Numbered from the stretch's first letter, positions 31,778 to 40,681 are shown. The stretch: DNA of 64,000 nucleotides from DASQPR01 sp963836775 (GCA_963836775.1 CAWIKR010000002.1:558001-622000), one strand, 5' to 3'. Program-made: numbers and translations. The notes: generated from the sequence alone by a model not told the origin.

Positions 31778-32563
31778 TCAGCCCTCGGTTGTAGTACGGG
31801 GGTCCGAAGCACCACGCTCGGGAGTGGCGTTCCGGTGGCCGACCGAGGCCGCGCGGGTCTCGTCGAGGTCGGCGGGGTCGCTGTCGGAGTCTGTGCGGTT
31901 GTTGTCGCCGAATTCGGCCCGCTCGCCGTCGACGCCCTCGGCGTCGGCCTCCGCGGGCGCGGCGCGCTCGGCAACCACGTCGGATCGATGCTCGGATGCC
32001 GCCGGCGCAACCGCCTGCATCGGCGCGGCGCTAGCGCCGTTGCCGCTGGTCAGTTCGGCGCCGGTGAGACCCGCGAACAGCTCGCGGTAGTGCACGAGCG
32101 CCTGGCGGAGATCCTCGGTGGTGGCCCCGCCGGCGCTGACGGCGTGGGCGTCACGGAAGTGGTCGAGCACCCGCGAGTGCTCGACCGAGAGTTGCGCCAC
32201 CCGGCCGTCGAAGTCAGTGTCCGGGTAGCCACGCTCGGTCGCGAAGACCGAAACCAGCTGGTCCGCGTTGCGGACGGCAGCGACCGGGTCGTCCACGAAC
32301 TGCTTCTGAACGGCGATCCAGCCGTCCCGATAGCGCGCGCGGTCCTCGTCGGTCACGTCAGTGAGCGTCAGTGCATCGTGGTCCTTGAGGCGCTGACGCA
32401 ACTCCGCCTCGGCGGCCGCCTTGTCGCCCTTCTCGGCGACCACGCGGTCATACTCTTCGCCGAAGCGACCACGCAGGTTCCCGCCCCCACCGAACATCCG
32501 ATACGCGCCAAACAGGATCGCGGCGACGACGACCACCGCGATCACGATCCAAACGACTGTCAC
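31778..32563 (-). CDS. Membrane-anchored protein with a shared C-terminal domain
   Basis: GTG 32563 follows AAGGAG; 261 residues. One N-terminal hydrophobic helix (about 3-24) anchors a helical domain (about 28-170) with YRDGWIAVQKQFVDDPVAAV and VLDHFRDAH, followed by a long Ala/Asp/Glu-rich tail. The F-(I/V)-D-D-P-x-x-A pattern also occurs in the acidic repeat protein, 18 bp downstream on the same strand, so they are paralogues in one operon. Function unknown. A SigF-like promoter lies upstream. Confidence 0.75.
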   Translation of the reverse strand: MTVVWIVIAVVVVAAILFGAYRMFGGGGNLRGRFGEEYDRVVAEKGDKAAAEAELRQRLKDHDALTLTDVTDEDRARYRDGWIAVQKQFVDDPVAAVRNADQLVSVFATERGYPDTDFDGRVAQLSVEHSRVLDHFRDAHAVSAGGATTEDLRQALVHYRELFAGLTGAELTSGNGASAAPMQAVAPAASEHRSDVVAERAAPAEADAEGVDGERAEFGDNNRTDSDSDPADLDETRAASVGHRNATPERGASDPRTTTEG

Positions 32564-32641
32564 GGTATGGCTCCTTATCTGGCAGTGCGACGCCTTCGGC
32601 CGACTGGCCTACAACGGGTGCGCGCGGCCTACGACCCGCAG

Positions 32642-32667
32642 GTACCCATCAGCGGATCGCTTCACAC
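32642..32667 (-). promoter_or_regulatory. SigF-like promoter (one mismatch)
   Basis: On the minus strand GTGT (32667-32664), 16-bp spacer, GGGTAC (32647-32642), 79 bp before the membrane-anchored protein gene. Confidence 0.4.
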
Positions 32668-33081
32668 CGGCGTGACGATCAATTCGACACGCCGCTGAGC
32701 CGACCGTTCACGTGCGACGCGGCGGTGCGGTGACCGGATCCGTGCAGGACCGTCCGAAGAGGACGAATCGTCGGCACCGAGCGGTCCGAAGATCGCCCGG
32801 CGCCGAGGCGTACGCCGGATCGGGTGGTGCGGAGTGGTCGGTGCGGACTTGCAGATGCGGCTCGGCTCGGCTCGCCGGGACGGCCGCGGTGGAGTGCCGG
32901 GCTTCTGCTCTCATGATCCTGCGGATCGCCATGATCGGCTCACAACTTGGCACGATGTTCCGGCTGGTCGCACCATTCGGGGGGTGTCGGCTCCAGCGGG
33001 CGCCTCGGCACTCCAGCGTGAGCGGGCTGGACCTGAAGATCCCGGGTGTACAGGTGATGTCCGCTGCGGCAGGATCGCACC
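32668..33081. other. Divergent intergenic region, no gene seen
   Basis: A plus-strand frame of 139 codons (32712-33131) is Arg/Ser/Gly-rich and overlaps the next gene in another frame, so it is treated as a shadow. Nothing else is recognised. Confidence 0.5.
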
Positions 33082-34257
33082 GTGGATGGTGGTTCGCTGA
33101 GGCAGTTTCGCGTTCTCCTGGTCGAGGATGATCACGGTGACGCGTTCCTCGTGCGCGAGCTGCTGGCCGAAGTCAAGGCGCCGGTTGATCTGACCGTCGT
33201 GCCCACGGTGGCGGCTGCCAGGCAACACCTCGACGCGGTCGATTGCGTACTCCTGGATCTTGAGCTTCCGGACGGAACCGGCCTTGCCACCCTGCGCAAG
33301 CTGCTCGCGTCGCGGCCGCACGTGGCGGTCTGCGTACTGACTGGTCTTGCCGAAGAGCACCTCGGCGAAGCCGCACTCGCCCAGGGCGCCCAGGACTATC
33401 TGGTCAAGGGGCGCGTGGACGGGGTGCTGCTGGAGCGTGCGATCCGATACGCAGTGGAGCGCCGGCGGGCCGAGGACGGGTCGTTGCAGCTGCGTGAGGC
33501 CGAGATGCAGCAGGCCGAATCGTCCCGGCTGGAGCGTGGCCTGCTGCCGCATCCGCTGATCGAGGATGTGGCGGTCGAGCTGCGCACCTTCTACCGGGCC
33601 GGGCGCGCGATGGGGGTGCTGGGCGGTGATTTCTACGACGCCGTGCAGACCGGGCCGCAGCGCATATCGGTCCTGGTGGGCGATGTCTGCGGGCACGCCG
33701 TCGAGGAGGCCGCTCTCGGTGTCGAGCTGCGGGTCGCCTGGCGGGCGCTGACCCTCGCCGGTGTGGACGAGGAACGGGTGCTCCGCACCCTGGAGCGGAT
33801 CCTGGTGAGCGAACGCCGTGCCGCGGAGATCTTCGTGACGCTGGCGACCGTCGCCGTCGACACGACGTCCGGGACCGCCCAGGTGCGTACGGCCGGTCAT
33901 CCGCCACCCATCTTGATCAGCGAGCACCGCGCCCGCCCACTGACGGTGGCGCCGTCGATCGTCCTGGGCCTGGTCTCCGGCGTAGAGAACAAGTCCACCC
34001 AGATCGACCTCCCGCACGCCGGATGGAGCCTTCTGGTCTACACCGACGGTCTGATCGAGGCGCGGGACGGCGACGACTGGGTCGGCACCGACGGCCTATG
34101 CCGGATGATTGACCGCTACCTGCATGGTGGCGGAGGCTTTGCCGGCCTGCCGGAGCACCTGGTCGCCGAGGCCGAGCGCAGCAACGGGGGGCCGCTCGCC
34201 GACGATGTGGCGATGCTCCTGCTCAGCGGTGGTTCACCCAGCCTCGCGAGCGGGTAG
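33082..34257 (+). CDS. Response regulator-PP2C (RsbU-like) phosphatase
   Basis: The 391-residue protein has an N-terminal receiver domain (about 8-125) with acidic residues at 15-17 and phosphorylatable Asp59 (LLDLELPDG), a short coiled helix (about 130-155), and a PP2C/SpoIIE phosphatase domain (about 160-385). Motifs are GGDFYDAV, VGDVCGHAVEEAALG, TDGLIEARDG and ADDVAMLLL. Phosphorylation by a kinase, probably the histidine kinase gene just downstream, should turn on dephosphorylation of a STAS protein and so release the sigma factor. GTG 33082 is the start. Confidence 0.93.
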   Translation: MDGGSLRQFRVLLVEDDHGDAFLVRELLAEVKAPVDLTVVPTVAAARQHLDAVDCVLLDLELPDGTGLATLRKLLASRPHVAVCVLTGLAEEHLGEAALAQGAQDYLVKGRVDGVLLERAIRYAVERRRAEDGSLQLREAEMQQAESSRLERGLLPHPLIEDVAVELRTFYRAGRAMGVLGGDFYDAVQTGPQRISVLVGDVCGHAVEEAALGVELRVAWRALTLAGVDEERVLRTLERILVSERRAAEIFVTLATVAVDTTSGTAQVRTAGHPPPILISEHRARPLTVAPSIVLGLVSGVENKSTQIDLPHAGWSLLVYTDGLIEARDGDDWVGTDGLCRMIDRYLHGGGGFAGLPEHLVAEAERSNGGPLADDVAMLLLSGGSPSLASG

Positions 34258-34280
34258 ACACAGACGATGAAGAGGACTCG

Positions 34281-35955
34281 ATGAGGAAATCGACCCCGTG
34301 GTCGCTCAACGCTCGGATCACCGCGTTGTGTCTTCCGGTCGTCGTGTTGCTGACGTTGCTGGCCGCTCTGGCCGCGATCACCGCCAGCCGCAATAACTCG
34401 CAAATCGACACGCTGCTGCACAACGTGACGAATCTCCGGACCGACTCGCAGCAGCTCGAAGTCGCGATGCTCAACCAGGAGACCGGCATTCGGGGCTATG
34501 CAATCGACGGCACCGAGGCGTCGCTGGCTCCCTACCGCGACGGCGTGACGAGCGAGCAGAAGCTGATCGCCGACCTGCGCCGGCAAGCCGTCGGCAAGCC
34601 CCAGATCATCAGGGACATCGATGCGGTCCAGGCCGCCGCCGACGAGTGGCACACCAACGTCGCCATGCCGGTGACCGACGCGGTCCAGCGCGGCGACCGG
34701 GCCGGGGCCCTCGGATTGATCAACACGTCGCGCTCGGGATCGGTTCGACAACGTCCGCGCGACGACCTCCACGCTGCTCAACGACATCATCGATATCCGC
34801 AACACGGTCGCCGTCGACGTGACCGGCACCGGCAAGCTGATCGTCTGGTCCTTGGTCGGTTCGGCGATTGTCGTCATCCTCGCCGGGTTTGTGCTGGCCT
34901 GGCTGCTTCAGCGGATGGTCACCCGGCCGGTCGCGTCGCTCGCGTCCAGCGTGCGCCGGGTCGCCGCGGGTGACTACAACGCGCCGGTCGACATCTCCGG
35001 TCCGCCGGAGGTCGCCGCGCTCGCTCGGGACGTCGACGACATGCGCCGCCGGATCGTTTCCGACCTGCGACTGGTCCAGTCGGCCAGCAACGCGGTCGAG
35101 CACGCCAACGCGCAGCTCGAGCGGCAGGCCGCCGATCTGCAGCGGTCCAACCAGGACCTGGAGCAGTTCGCCTATGTCGCGTCGCACGATCTGCAGGAGC
35201 CGCTGCGCAAGGTGGCGAGCTTCTGCCAGCTGCTGCAGCGACGCTATGCCGGCCAGCTCGACGAGCGGGCCGACCAGTACATTTCCTTCGCCGTCGACGG
35301 CGCGCACCGGATGCAGCGGCTGATCAACGACCTGCTGGCGTTCTCCCGGATCGGCCGGGTGACCACCGCGTTCACCGACGTGGACCTGAACTCCGTCATG
35401 GCCGCCGCGGTCGCCGCCAACGACGACGGCCTGCGCCGCGCCGACGGCCAGGTGACCTATGCCGACCTGCCCACGGTCACCGGTGAGGAAGCGCTGCTGC
35501 AGGCGTTATTCACCAATCTGATCAGCAACTCGGTCAAGTTCCGGGATCCGGAGCGAGGAGTGCGGGTCCAGATTTCCGCCGTGCGCGACGGCGATGACTG
35601 GGAGATCGTCTGCCGGGACAACGGCATCGGCATCCAGCCGGAGTACGCCGACAAGGTCTTCGTGATCTTCCAGCGCCTGCACTCCAAGGACGCGTATCCC
35701 GGCACCGGGATCGGCCTTGCGGTGGCCAAGCGAATCGTGGAATATCACGGCGGTCGGATCTGGATCGACACCAGCATCACCGACGGCGCCGCCATCCGGG
35801 TGGCGCTGCCCGCGGCCCCGCGGTCGGCGTCACCAGGCACGGGACCAGACCCGATCGCCGGTGCCGCCGCTCCGACCGCAACCCCCGAGGCAGTGCGCCC
35901 GCGGCCGACGGCAAGCCCAATTGAACCGTCAGCACTCGACGCAGGGGTCGAGTAA
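34281..35955 (+). pseudogene. CHASE3-HAMP histidine kinase, frameshifted
   Basis: ATG 34281 starts a kinase with an N-terminal helix (about 12-36), a CHASE3-type sensor (ETGIRGYAIDGTEASLAPY), then a frameshift at 34736-34739 where one extra G in a GGG run moves the reading to the +1 frame. Beyond it come the second membrane helix, HAMP (MVTRPVASLASSVRRVAAGD), HisKA with the phospho-His in ASHDLQEPLRKV, and HATPase_c with DNGIGIQPEYADKVF and GTGIGLAVAKRIVEYHGG. The kinase half resembles phytochrome-type kinases paired with Rcp1-like regulators. A true single-base error would restore one protein of about 557 residues. Confidence 0.85.
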
Positions 35956-35976
35956 GGCCGCTTCGAAGGAGTCTGA

Positions 35977-36438
35977 ATGAACCCGCTTGGCGAATTCGTA
36001 GTGCCTATCGAGGTGCTGCTGGTCGAGGACGACCCGGGCGACGTGCTGATGACCCGCGAGGCGTTCGAGGAGCACAAGGTCCGCAACAACCTGACGGTCG
36101 TCTCGGACGGCGAGGATGCCCTGGCCTACGTGCGGCGCGAGGGCGACTACGCCAACGCCACTCGGCCGGATCTGATCCTGCTGGACCTGAACTTGCCTCG
36201 CCGGGACGGTCGTGAGGTGCTCGCCGAGCTGAAAGCCGACCCGGAACTTCGGGAGATCCCGGTGGTGGTGCTGACCACCTCCGCCGCCGACGCCGACATC
36301 CTGGCCAGTTATCGGCTGCACGCAAACGCGTACGTCACCAAGCCGGTCGACTTCGAGAGGTTCATCTCGGTCGTCAAGCAGATCGACGAGTTCTTCGTGA
36401 GCCTGGTCAAGTTGCCGCGACGGCCGCGCTCGGCCTGA
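35977..36438 (+). CDS. Single-domain response regulator (Rcp1-like)
   Basis: The 153-residue protein is one receiver domain with the acidic pair in VEDDPGDV, phospho-Asp70 (LLDLNLPRRDG), Thr/Ser in VLTTSAADAD and Lys in VTKPVDFERF. It has no output domain. It follows the histidine kinase by 22 bp, the usual place for a partner regulator. It may receive phosphate from that kinase and act as a sink or as an interaction partner. Confidence 0.92.
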   Translation: MNPLGEFVVPIEVLLVEDDPGDVLMTREAFEEHKVRNNLTVVSDGEDALAYVRREGDYANATRPDLILLDLNLPRRDGREVLAELKADPELREIPVVVLTTSAADADILASYRLHANAYVTKPVDFERFISVVKQIDEFFVSLVKLPRRPRSA

Positions 36439-36448
36439 CCGACCCAGG

Positions 36449-36474
36449 GTTTTGACGCCGGTCGGGGCGGGTAT
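36449..36474 (+). promoter_or_regulatory. SigF/SigB-type promoter
   Basis: GTTT (36449-36452), 16-bp spacer, GGGTAT (36469-36474), ten bases before the second GPGG gene. The same arrangement is seen at copy 1. Confidence 0.7.
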
Positions 36475-36483
36475 CGCTCCGGC

Positions 36484-36627
36484 ATGTACACATTGCTCTG
36501 GCTCATCGCGGTGATCCTTGTCATCGCGGGCATCGTCTGGATCGTCCGGGGCCGGCTGCTCGCCGGAATCGTGATGATCATCGTCGGCTTGCTGGTCGGG
36601 CCCGGCGGCGTCAGCATCTTCCATTAG
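36484..36627 (+). CDS. GPGG-motif small transmembrane protein (copy 2)
   Basis: The 47-residue protein is a paralogue of the one at 24669-24812 with the same length, helices and end GPGGVSIFH, and its own SigF-type promoter with the same spacing to the start. It is followed by a strong terminator, so it is a single-gene unit. Confidence 0.85.
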   Translation: MYTLLWLIAVILVIAGIVWIVRGRLLAGIVMIIVGLLVGPGGVSIFH

Positions 36628-36710
36628 CTGTCGTCCTGCCGGTCGGTGATCGACCGGACCGGAGCCCGGCGCGAACCGGCTTCGCGTACCCCACCACTCC
36701 ACAACGACCA

Positions 36711-36744
36711 CGACGGGCCCGCACCAGCCGGTGCGGGCCCGTCG
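36711..36744. terminator. Bidirectional terminator
   Basis: CGACGGGCCCGCACC (36711-36725) pairs perfectly over 15 bp with 36730-36744, loop AGCC, between the GPGG and STAS genes. Confidence 0.75.
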
Positions 36745-36759
36745 GCGCGTCAGAACCCG

Positions 36760-37119
36760 CTAACTCTGTGCGGTGAGCGCCTCGCCACGCGTCGGAAAGA
36801 CCGGGACCACCTGGTCAATTCCGGAGAGGGCAAACAGATCGGCGATCCGCTTGCCGGGCCCGGCCAGCGCGAACGTCGCGCCGACCGACGTCGCCTGGCG
36901 ATGCAGCGCCACGAAGGCGCCGAGACCGGTGGAATCGCAGAAGGTCAGGGCCGAAAGATCCAGCACCAGCCAGGCGTCCGGCTGCAGGCGCGGGCCGGCC
37001 GCGTCCTTCAACGTCCCGATGGTTGCGAGATCCAACTCGCCCTCGACCGCCAGGATGATCGCGTCACCGGCGTCGTCGGTCACCTCGGACACGGAAAGAT
37101 TCGATCTCGCATCACTCAC
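36760..37119 (-). CDS. STAS-domain anti-sigma factor antagonist
   Basis: GTG 37119 gives 119 residues. It is a single STAS domain with VEGELDLATIGTLKDA and LVLDLSALTFCDSTGLGAFV; Ser63 in DSTGLG is the site phosphorylated in RsbV/SpoIIAA proteins. The unphosphorylated form binds the anti-sigma kinase and frees the sigma factor. It is divergent from the SigB/SigF-type sigma gene 329 bp away and is a natural substrate for the two PP2C phosphatases in the region. Confidence 0.9.
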   Translation of the reverse strand: MSDARSNLSVSEVTDDAGDAIILAVEGELDLATIGTLKDAAGPRLQPDAWLVLDLSALTFCDSTGLGAFVALHRQATSVGATFALAGPGKRIADLFALSGIDQVVPVFPTRGEALTAQS

Positions 37120-37448
37120 CGGACCGTTATAGCGCACTCCGCCCGCGCACGTCAGCCAGGTGTTCGAGTCGCGGTGCTTGGGACGGATTTGCGCCTCGCC
37201 GGACAAGGCGCAAGCCCAGCGGACAGACCGTTCAAATGCCACCTTGATCGGCGATTCGGCCTATCCGGGGCGAGATTTCTTGACTCCTGATACTCAGCCG
37301 TTAGGGTGATTGGTACGCGGTAGTTTTCGCGCTGGTGCTCGAGACAACGGGCACCGGGTCGTGCTCAGCGGCATCACTGACGGTCACCGACGCTTGATTC
37401 ACGTCACGCCTCGGCGGCCTCACGATGTCACGGCACGTGGAGTTCTTC
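37120..37448. other. Divergent intergenic region with a sigma-70-type promoter
   Basis: No gene seen. TTGACT (37280-37285), 16-bp spacer, TAGGGT (37302-37307) on the plus strand is a housekeeping-type promoter that could drive the sigma gene. I see no SigF-type site here, so autoregulation is not supported by the sequence. Confidence 0.45.
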
Positions 37449-38264
37449 ATGGTTTCCGTGAAAGCCGCTTTTGCGGTTGAGTCTCGACCTGCACCAACCC
37501 GTTCCAGCGATGATGTCGACGCCTTCGTCGGCTCGACGTTGGCCATGATGTCCACTCTGGACGTCACCCATCCGGACCACGCCAAGCTGCGCAGCGATGT
37601 GATCTGCGCATGCCTGCCGATGGCCCGGCGCGCCGCGTCCCGATTCTCCGGGCGTGGCGAGAGTCTCGAAGACCTGGTCCAGGTCGCGACGGTTGGCCTG
37701 ATCAAGGCCACCGACCGTTTCGACCCGAGCCGCGAGACGCCGTTCGCGAACTACGCGATGCCGACGATCATCGGCGAGATCAAGCGTCACTTCCGGGATA
37801 AGACCTGGAGCGTCCGGGTGTCCCGGTCGCGCCAGGAGCTCTACCTGGAGCTCAGCCGCCTGATCCCGGCAATGGCGCAGGAGCTGGGCCGATCACCGTC
37901 CGTCTCGGATCTCGCCGAACGTCTCGGCATTCCGGAGACGGAGGTGCTCGCCGGCATCGACTGCGGTCAGGCCTACAGTGCCCGGTCGCTGTCGAACCCG
38001 ATCGGGAACGACGACGCTACCTCCCTGGCGGATGCGCTCGGCCAGTCGGACGAGCGCCTGGAGTCGGTCGCCGATCGGGAGACGCTGCACGGAGCTCTGG
38101 CAAATCTCCCGGAACGGGAGCGCCAGATTCTGCTGCTGCGGTTCTTCGCGAACATGACGCAGAGCGAGATCGCCGATCGAGTCGGCGTGTCGCAGATGCA
38201 CGTCTCCCGGCTGCTCAAGCGCACGCTGGGCGACCTGCGGGAGATCCTGCTGGTCGAGGATTAG
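37449..38264 (+). CDS. SigB/SigF-family RNA polymerase sigma factor
   Basis: ATG 37449 with GGAG six bases upstream gives 271 residues. Region 2 has ARRAASRFSGRGESLEDLVQ and TPFANYAMPTIIGEIKRHF; the DKTWSVRVSRSRQEL block, region 3 LAERLGIPETEV and region 4 LPERERQILLLRFFANMTQS with SEIADRVGVSQMHVSRLLKR are typical of the SigB/SigF (SigF/SigH/SigN) group. These factors are held by RsbW-type kinases. Its likely partners lie on both sides, and candidate promoters of its class dot the preceding 13 kb. Confidence 0.93.
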   Translation: MVSVKAAFAVESRPAPTRSSDDVDAFVGSTLAMMSTLDVTHPDHAKLRSDVICACLPMARRAASRFSGRGESLEDLVQVATVGLIKATDRFDPSRETPFANYAMPTIIGEIKRHFRDKTWSVRVSRSRQELYLELSRLIPAMAQELGRSPSVSDLAERLGIPETEVLAGIDCGQAYSARSLSNPIGNDDATSLADALGQSDERLESVADRETLHGALANLPERERQILLLRFFANMTQSEIADRVGVSQMHVSRLLKRTLGDLREILLVED

Positions 38265-38301
38265 CCGACACCTCGCACCAACAGGTGGAGTCGAGACAAA
38301 G

Positions 38302-38335
38302 CGTGGGGCCCGACCGGCACTGGTCGGGCCCCACG
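38302..38335. terminator. Strong bidirectional terminator
   Basis: CGTGGGGCCCGACC (38302-38315) pairs perfectly over 14 bp with 38322-38335, after the sigma gene and before a convergent small gene. Confidence 0.8.
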
Positions 38336-38406
38336 ACTGTCTGCTGAAGGCGGGGGATCGCCTTGGCCTCGATCGGCTGGGGGACAGACCGACGAGACCG
38401 CACGCA

Positions 38407-38604
38407 CTACTTCGACGGCTGCGGAACCTTGCAGTGCACCTTCGGGTTGACGCCGATGTAGTTCAGCGGTCCGACCAGAATGGTGATGGCCGTGTTCCCG
38501 GCATGGGCGCAGCTGTTGTTGGAGCCGTTGAAGTAGCCGCGCTGCCACGCGGCGATCGCACCGATGACCAGCCACACGATGACGACTGCGGCACCGATTC
38601 GCAT
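38407..38604 (-). CDS. Small membrane protein with two Cys
   Basis: ATG 38604 after GGGAGGAAG gives 65 residues: one N-terminal helix (AAVVIVWLVIGAIAA), then WQRGYFNGSNNSCAHAGNTA and a second hydrophobic stretch (ITILVGPLNYIGV) before a C-terminal VHCKVPQP. The two Cys residues may pair outside the membrane. It resembles a conserved small actinobacterial protein of unknown role. Confidence 0.7.
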   Translation of the reverse strand: MRIGAAVVIVWLVIGAIAAWQRGYFNGSNNSCAHAGNTAITILVGPLNYIGVNPKVHCKVPQPSK

Positions 38605-38853
38605 TTCTTCCTCCCTTACGGACGCGTCCTGATTGGACGCTCCCGGCACCCTGATGCCCAGCCGGAACGAGTTTTAATCGCGACTGCCGCCGGTGGCCGG
38701 CAGCGAGGGTCGGAGACAGCGCTGGGGCGAGCCGCGCGCCACGGAAACCGTCGCCGACCAGACATCGCTGCCGGCGGTCCGCGTCGGCACCGGCCCGCTC
38801 CCGCGCGGTCCGGACGGGCAGCGCCGACGCCGCGATTGTGGTCGTATGGACCG

Positions 38854-39789
38854 ATGCAGGTGGACAACGGCGGCTATCAATCGCCGACACCGTGGGACGA
38901 TCCGACCTGGCGCCAGGACCTCCTGGATTGGATCGCCTCCCGACTCGGCCGCGAGGTCGACCTGGATGGTCTGATGGTCCGATTGCGTCCCTGGTCAGTG
39001 GTGATCCGGATCCCGACGCCGGAGGCCGGGCCGATCTGGTTCAAGGCCAACCCGCCCAGCTCGGCGTTCGAACCGGCGCTGATGGCCGCGCTTGCCGAGT
39101 GGACACCCGAGCACGTGCTGCACCCGATCGCGGTGGATCCCACACGGTCCTGGTCGCTGCTGCCGGACGGGGGCGCGCTGATGACCGCGCCGGCGGCCAT
39201 GTCCTGGATCGCACCCCTCCGGCAGTACGCGGAACTGCAGCGCTCGCTGACTCCGCACGCCGATGAGCTGCTCCGGATCGGCGTGCCGGACCTGCGGCCG
39301 GAGGTCATCATGGCCCGGTTCGATGAGCTGGTCGAGGAAGTCGTCGGCGACGATCGAATTGCCGATGTGGAAGCGATGCGGCCGCGGATCGCCGACTGGG
39401 TGGACGAGCTGGCCCGCAGTGGCATCGCCGCCACGCTGGACCATTCCGACCTGCACGAGAGCCAGATCTTCCAGCCACGGAGCGGACGTTATGCGTTCTT
39501 CGACTGGGGTGACGCGTCGGTCGGGCACCCGTTCACCACGCTGCTGGTGCCGCTCCGGAACATCCGCGAGGCATTCGGGGCCGGCGCCGCGCGGTCGGCT
39601 CGGGACGCGTACCTCGACGGATGGCCGGGCGACCGGGACGAGCTGCGCCGGGTCGCCCATATCGCGTGCCGGCTCGGTCCGATCAGTCGGTCGCTCAGCT
39701 GGATGCGAATCTTCATCGGCGAACGCGCACCGGTGCACGACTATGTCAGCGGCTGGTTGCGCGTCCTGCTGGACGAACCGCCGATCTAG
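38854..39789 (+). CDS. Aminoglycoside phosphotransferase-like kinase fold protein
   Basis: ATG 38854 gives 311 residues. The catalytic loop is LDHSDLHESQIF, in place of the usual HGDLHxxN, with Asp kept and Gln in the Asn position, followed by YAFFDWGDASVGHPF, the metal-binding D-W-(G/D)-D motif. The nucleotide-binding Lys would be in WFKANPPSS. The family includes antibiotic kinases and fructosamine- or choline-kinase-like enzymes; the substrate is unknown. The 3' end overlaps the convergent crotonase by four bases. Confidence 0.8.
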   Translation: MQVDNGGYQSPTPWDDPTWRQDLLDWIASRLGREVDLDGLMVRLRPWSVVIRIPTPEAGPIWFKANPPSSAFEPALMAALAEWTPEHVLHPIAVDPTRSWSLLPDGGALMTAPAAMSWIAPLRQYAELQRSLTPHADELLRIGVPDLRPEVIMARFDELVEEVVGDDRIADVEAMRPRIADWVDELARSGIAATLDHSDLHESQIFQPRSGRYAFFDWGDASVGHPFTTLLVPLRNIREAFGAGAARSARDAYLDGWPGDRDELRRVAHIACRLGPISRSLSWMRIFIGERAPVHDYVSGWLRVLLDEPPI

Positions 39790-40571
39790 CGACCTTCGAA
39801 GTGCGCTTTCCGCGGACCCTGGGTGATCAGCGACTCGATCCCGGCCGGAAAGTCCCGGGTGCTGAAGATCGCGCTGGTCTCGGCGACCGTGATCGCGTCG
39901 GCCGCGGCGACGCCCTGGTCCCGCGCGGTGCGCAGCAGGCGCTTGCCGATCGCGGTGGCGGCGGTCGGCCCTGCGGCGAGCGCTGCGGCCGCGGCTCGGG
40001 CGTCGTCCAGCAAGGTCGCGGCCGGCCGCACCTGGTTCACCACACCCCAGGCAAGCATGTCGGCGGCGGGATAGATCTCCCCCGTCATCACCATCTCGGC
40101 TGCGCGAGCGACGCCGGCGCGGGCCACCAGCCGCTGCGTACCGCCGGCACCGGGGGTTAGCCCGACCGTCGCTTCGACCAGGCCGAAGCGTGCGTTGTCG
40201 GCGGCCCAGAGCAGGTCGCAGCCGAGACTGATCTCGAAGCCGATGGTGAGGTTGATGCCGTGCACGACCGCGACCGTCGGCACCGGGATCGCCTCGAAGC
40301 CCCGGGTCAAGCCGAGCAGATCGCCGAGGAACCGGCCGCCCTCCTGCTCGTCCTTCCCGCGGAACTCGTGCACGTCGACGCCACCACAGAAGACCCGGCC
40401 GTCGGCCCGCAACAGCACCGCACGCAGGTGCCCGGCCTCGGCCGCGATCCGGGCATCGGTCAGCGCCTGCTTCATGTCAGCGACAACCGTGGCATCGAAC
40501 AGATTCAGCGGCGGCGCCGCGATCACGATTTCGCCAACGGCACCGATCCGGTCCAGACGCACCTTGGTCAT
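39786..40571 (-). CDS. Enoyl-CoA hydratase/isomerase (crotonase) family protein
   Basis: The 261-residue protein from ATG 40571 (an ATG at 40580 is also possible) has the crotonase fold: oxyanion-hole segments DGRVFCGGVDVHEF and HGINLTIGFEISLGCDLLWA, and both acid residues in VEATVGLTPGAGGTQRL and AAEMVMTGE. It should act on acyl-CoA esters. Neighbouring genes give no pathway clue. Confidence 0.9.
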   Translation of the reverse strand: MTKVRLDRIGAVGEIVIAAPPLNLFDATVVADMKQALTDARIAAEAGHLRAVLLRADGRVFCGGVDVHEFRGKDEQEGGRFLGDLLGLTRGFEAIPVPTVAVVHGINLTIGFEISLGCDLLWAADNARFGLVEATVGLTPGAGGTQRLVARAGVARAAEMVMTGEIYPAADMLAWGVVNQVRPAATLLDDARAAAAALAAGPTAATAIGKRLLRTARDQGVAAADAITVAETSAIFSTRDFPAGIESLITQGPRKAHFEGR

Positions 40572-40641
40572 GCCGGGCATTCTGCCGTGCGAGGCGGCCG
40601 GTCGGTCAATGCCGTCTCGTCCCGACATCGACACCCGGTTC

Positions 40642-40681
40642 GGGGACGATCGTGCACGTCCTGGCGTGCACGATCGTCCCC
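40642..40681. repeat. Perfect palindromic repeat, copy 2
   Basis: GGGGACGATCGTGCACG (40642-40658), loop TCCTGG, then its exact complement (40665-40681): a 17-bp stem. The first 24 bases, with the GTTC before it, nearly match the element at 3301-3344. It lies between divergent genes, so a terminator is unlikely. Confidence 0.65.

Noticed and set aside
31018..32698. Long plus-strand frames through the repeat region (for example 31070-32698)
   Set aside because: They arise from the codon periodicity of the acidic minus-strand repeats and read as Ser/Ala/Arg or hydrophobic periodic sequence with no domain.
32712..33131. 139-codon plus-strand frame before the response-regulator phosphatase
   Set aside because: Arg/Ser/Gly-rich, overlaps the real gene in another frame and has no ribosome site.
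34281..35955. Programmed ribosomal frameshift in the histidine kinase
   Set aside because: There is no slippery heptamer or downstream pseudoknot that I can see; the shift is at a plain GGG run, so mutation or sequencing error is simpler.
40642..40681. Perfect palindrome as a transcription terminator
   Set aside because: It lies between divergently oriented genes with no T-run, and a related copy exists elsewhere, so a repeat element is more likely.
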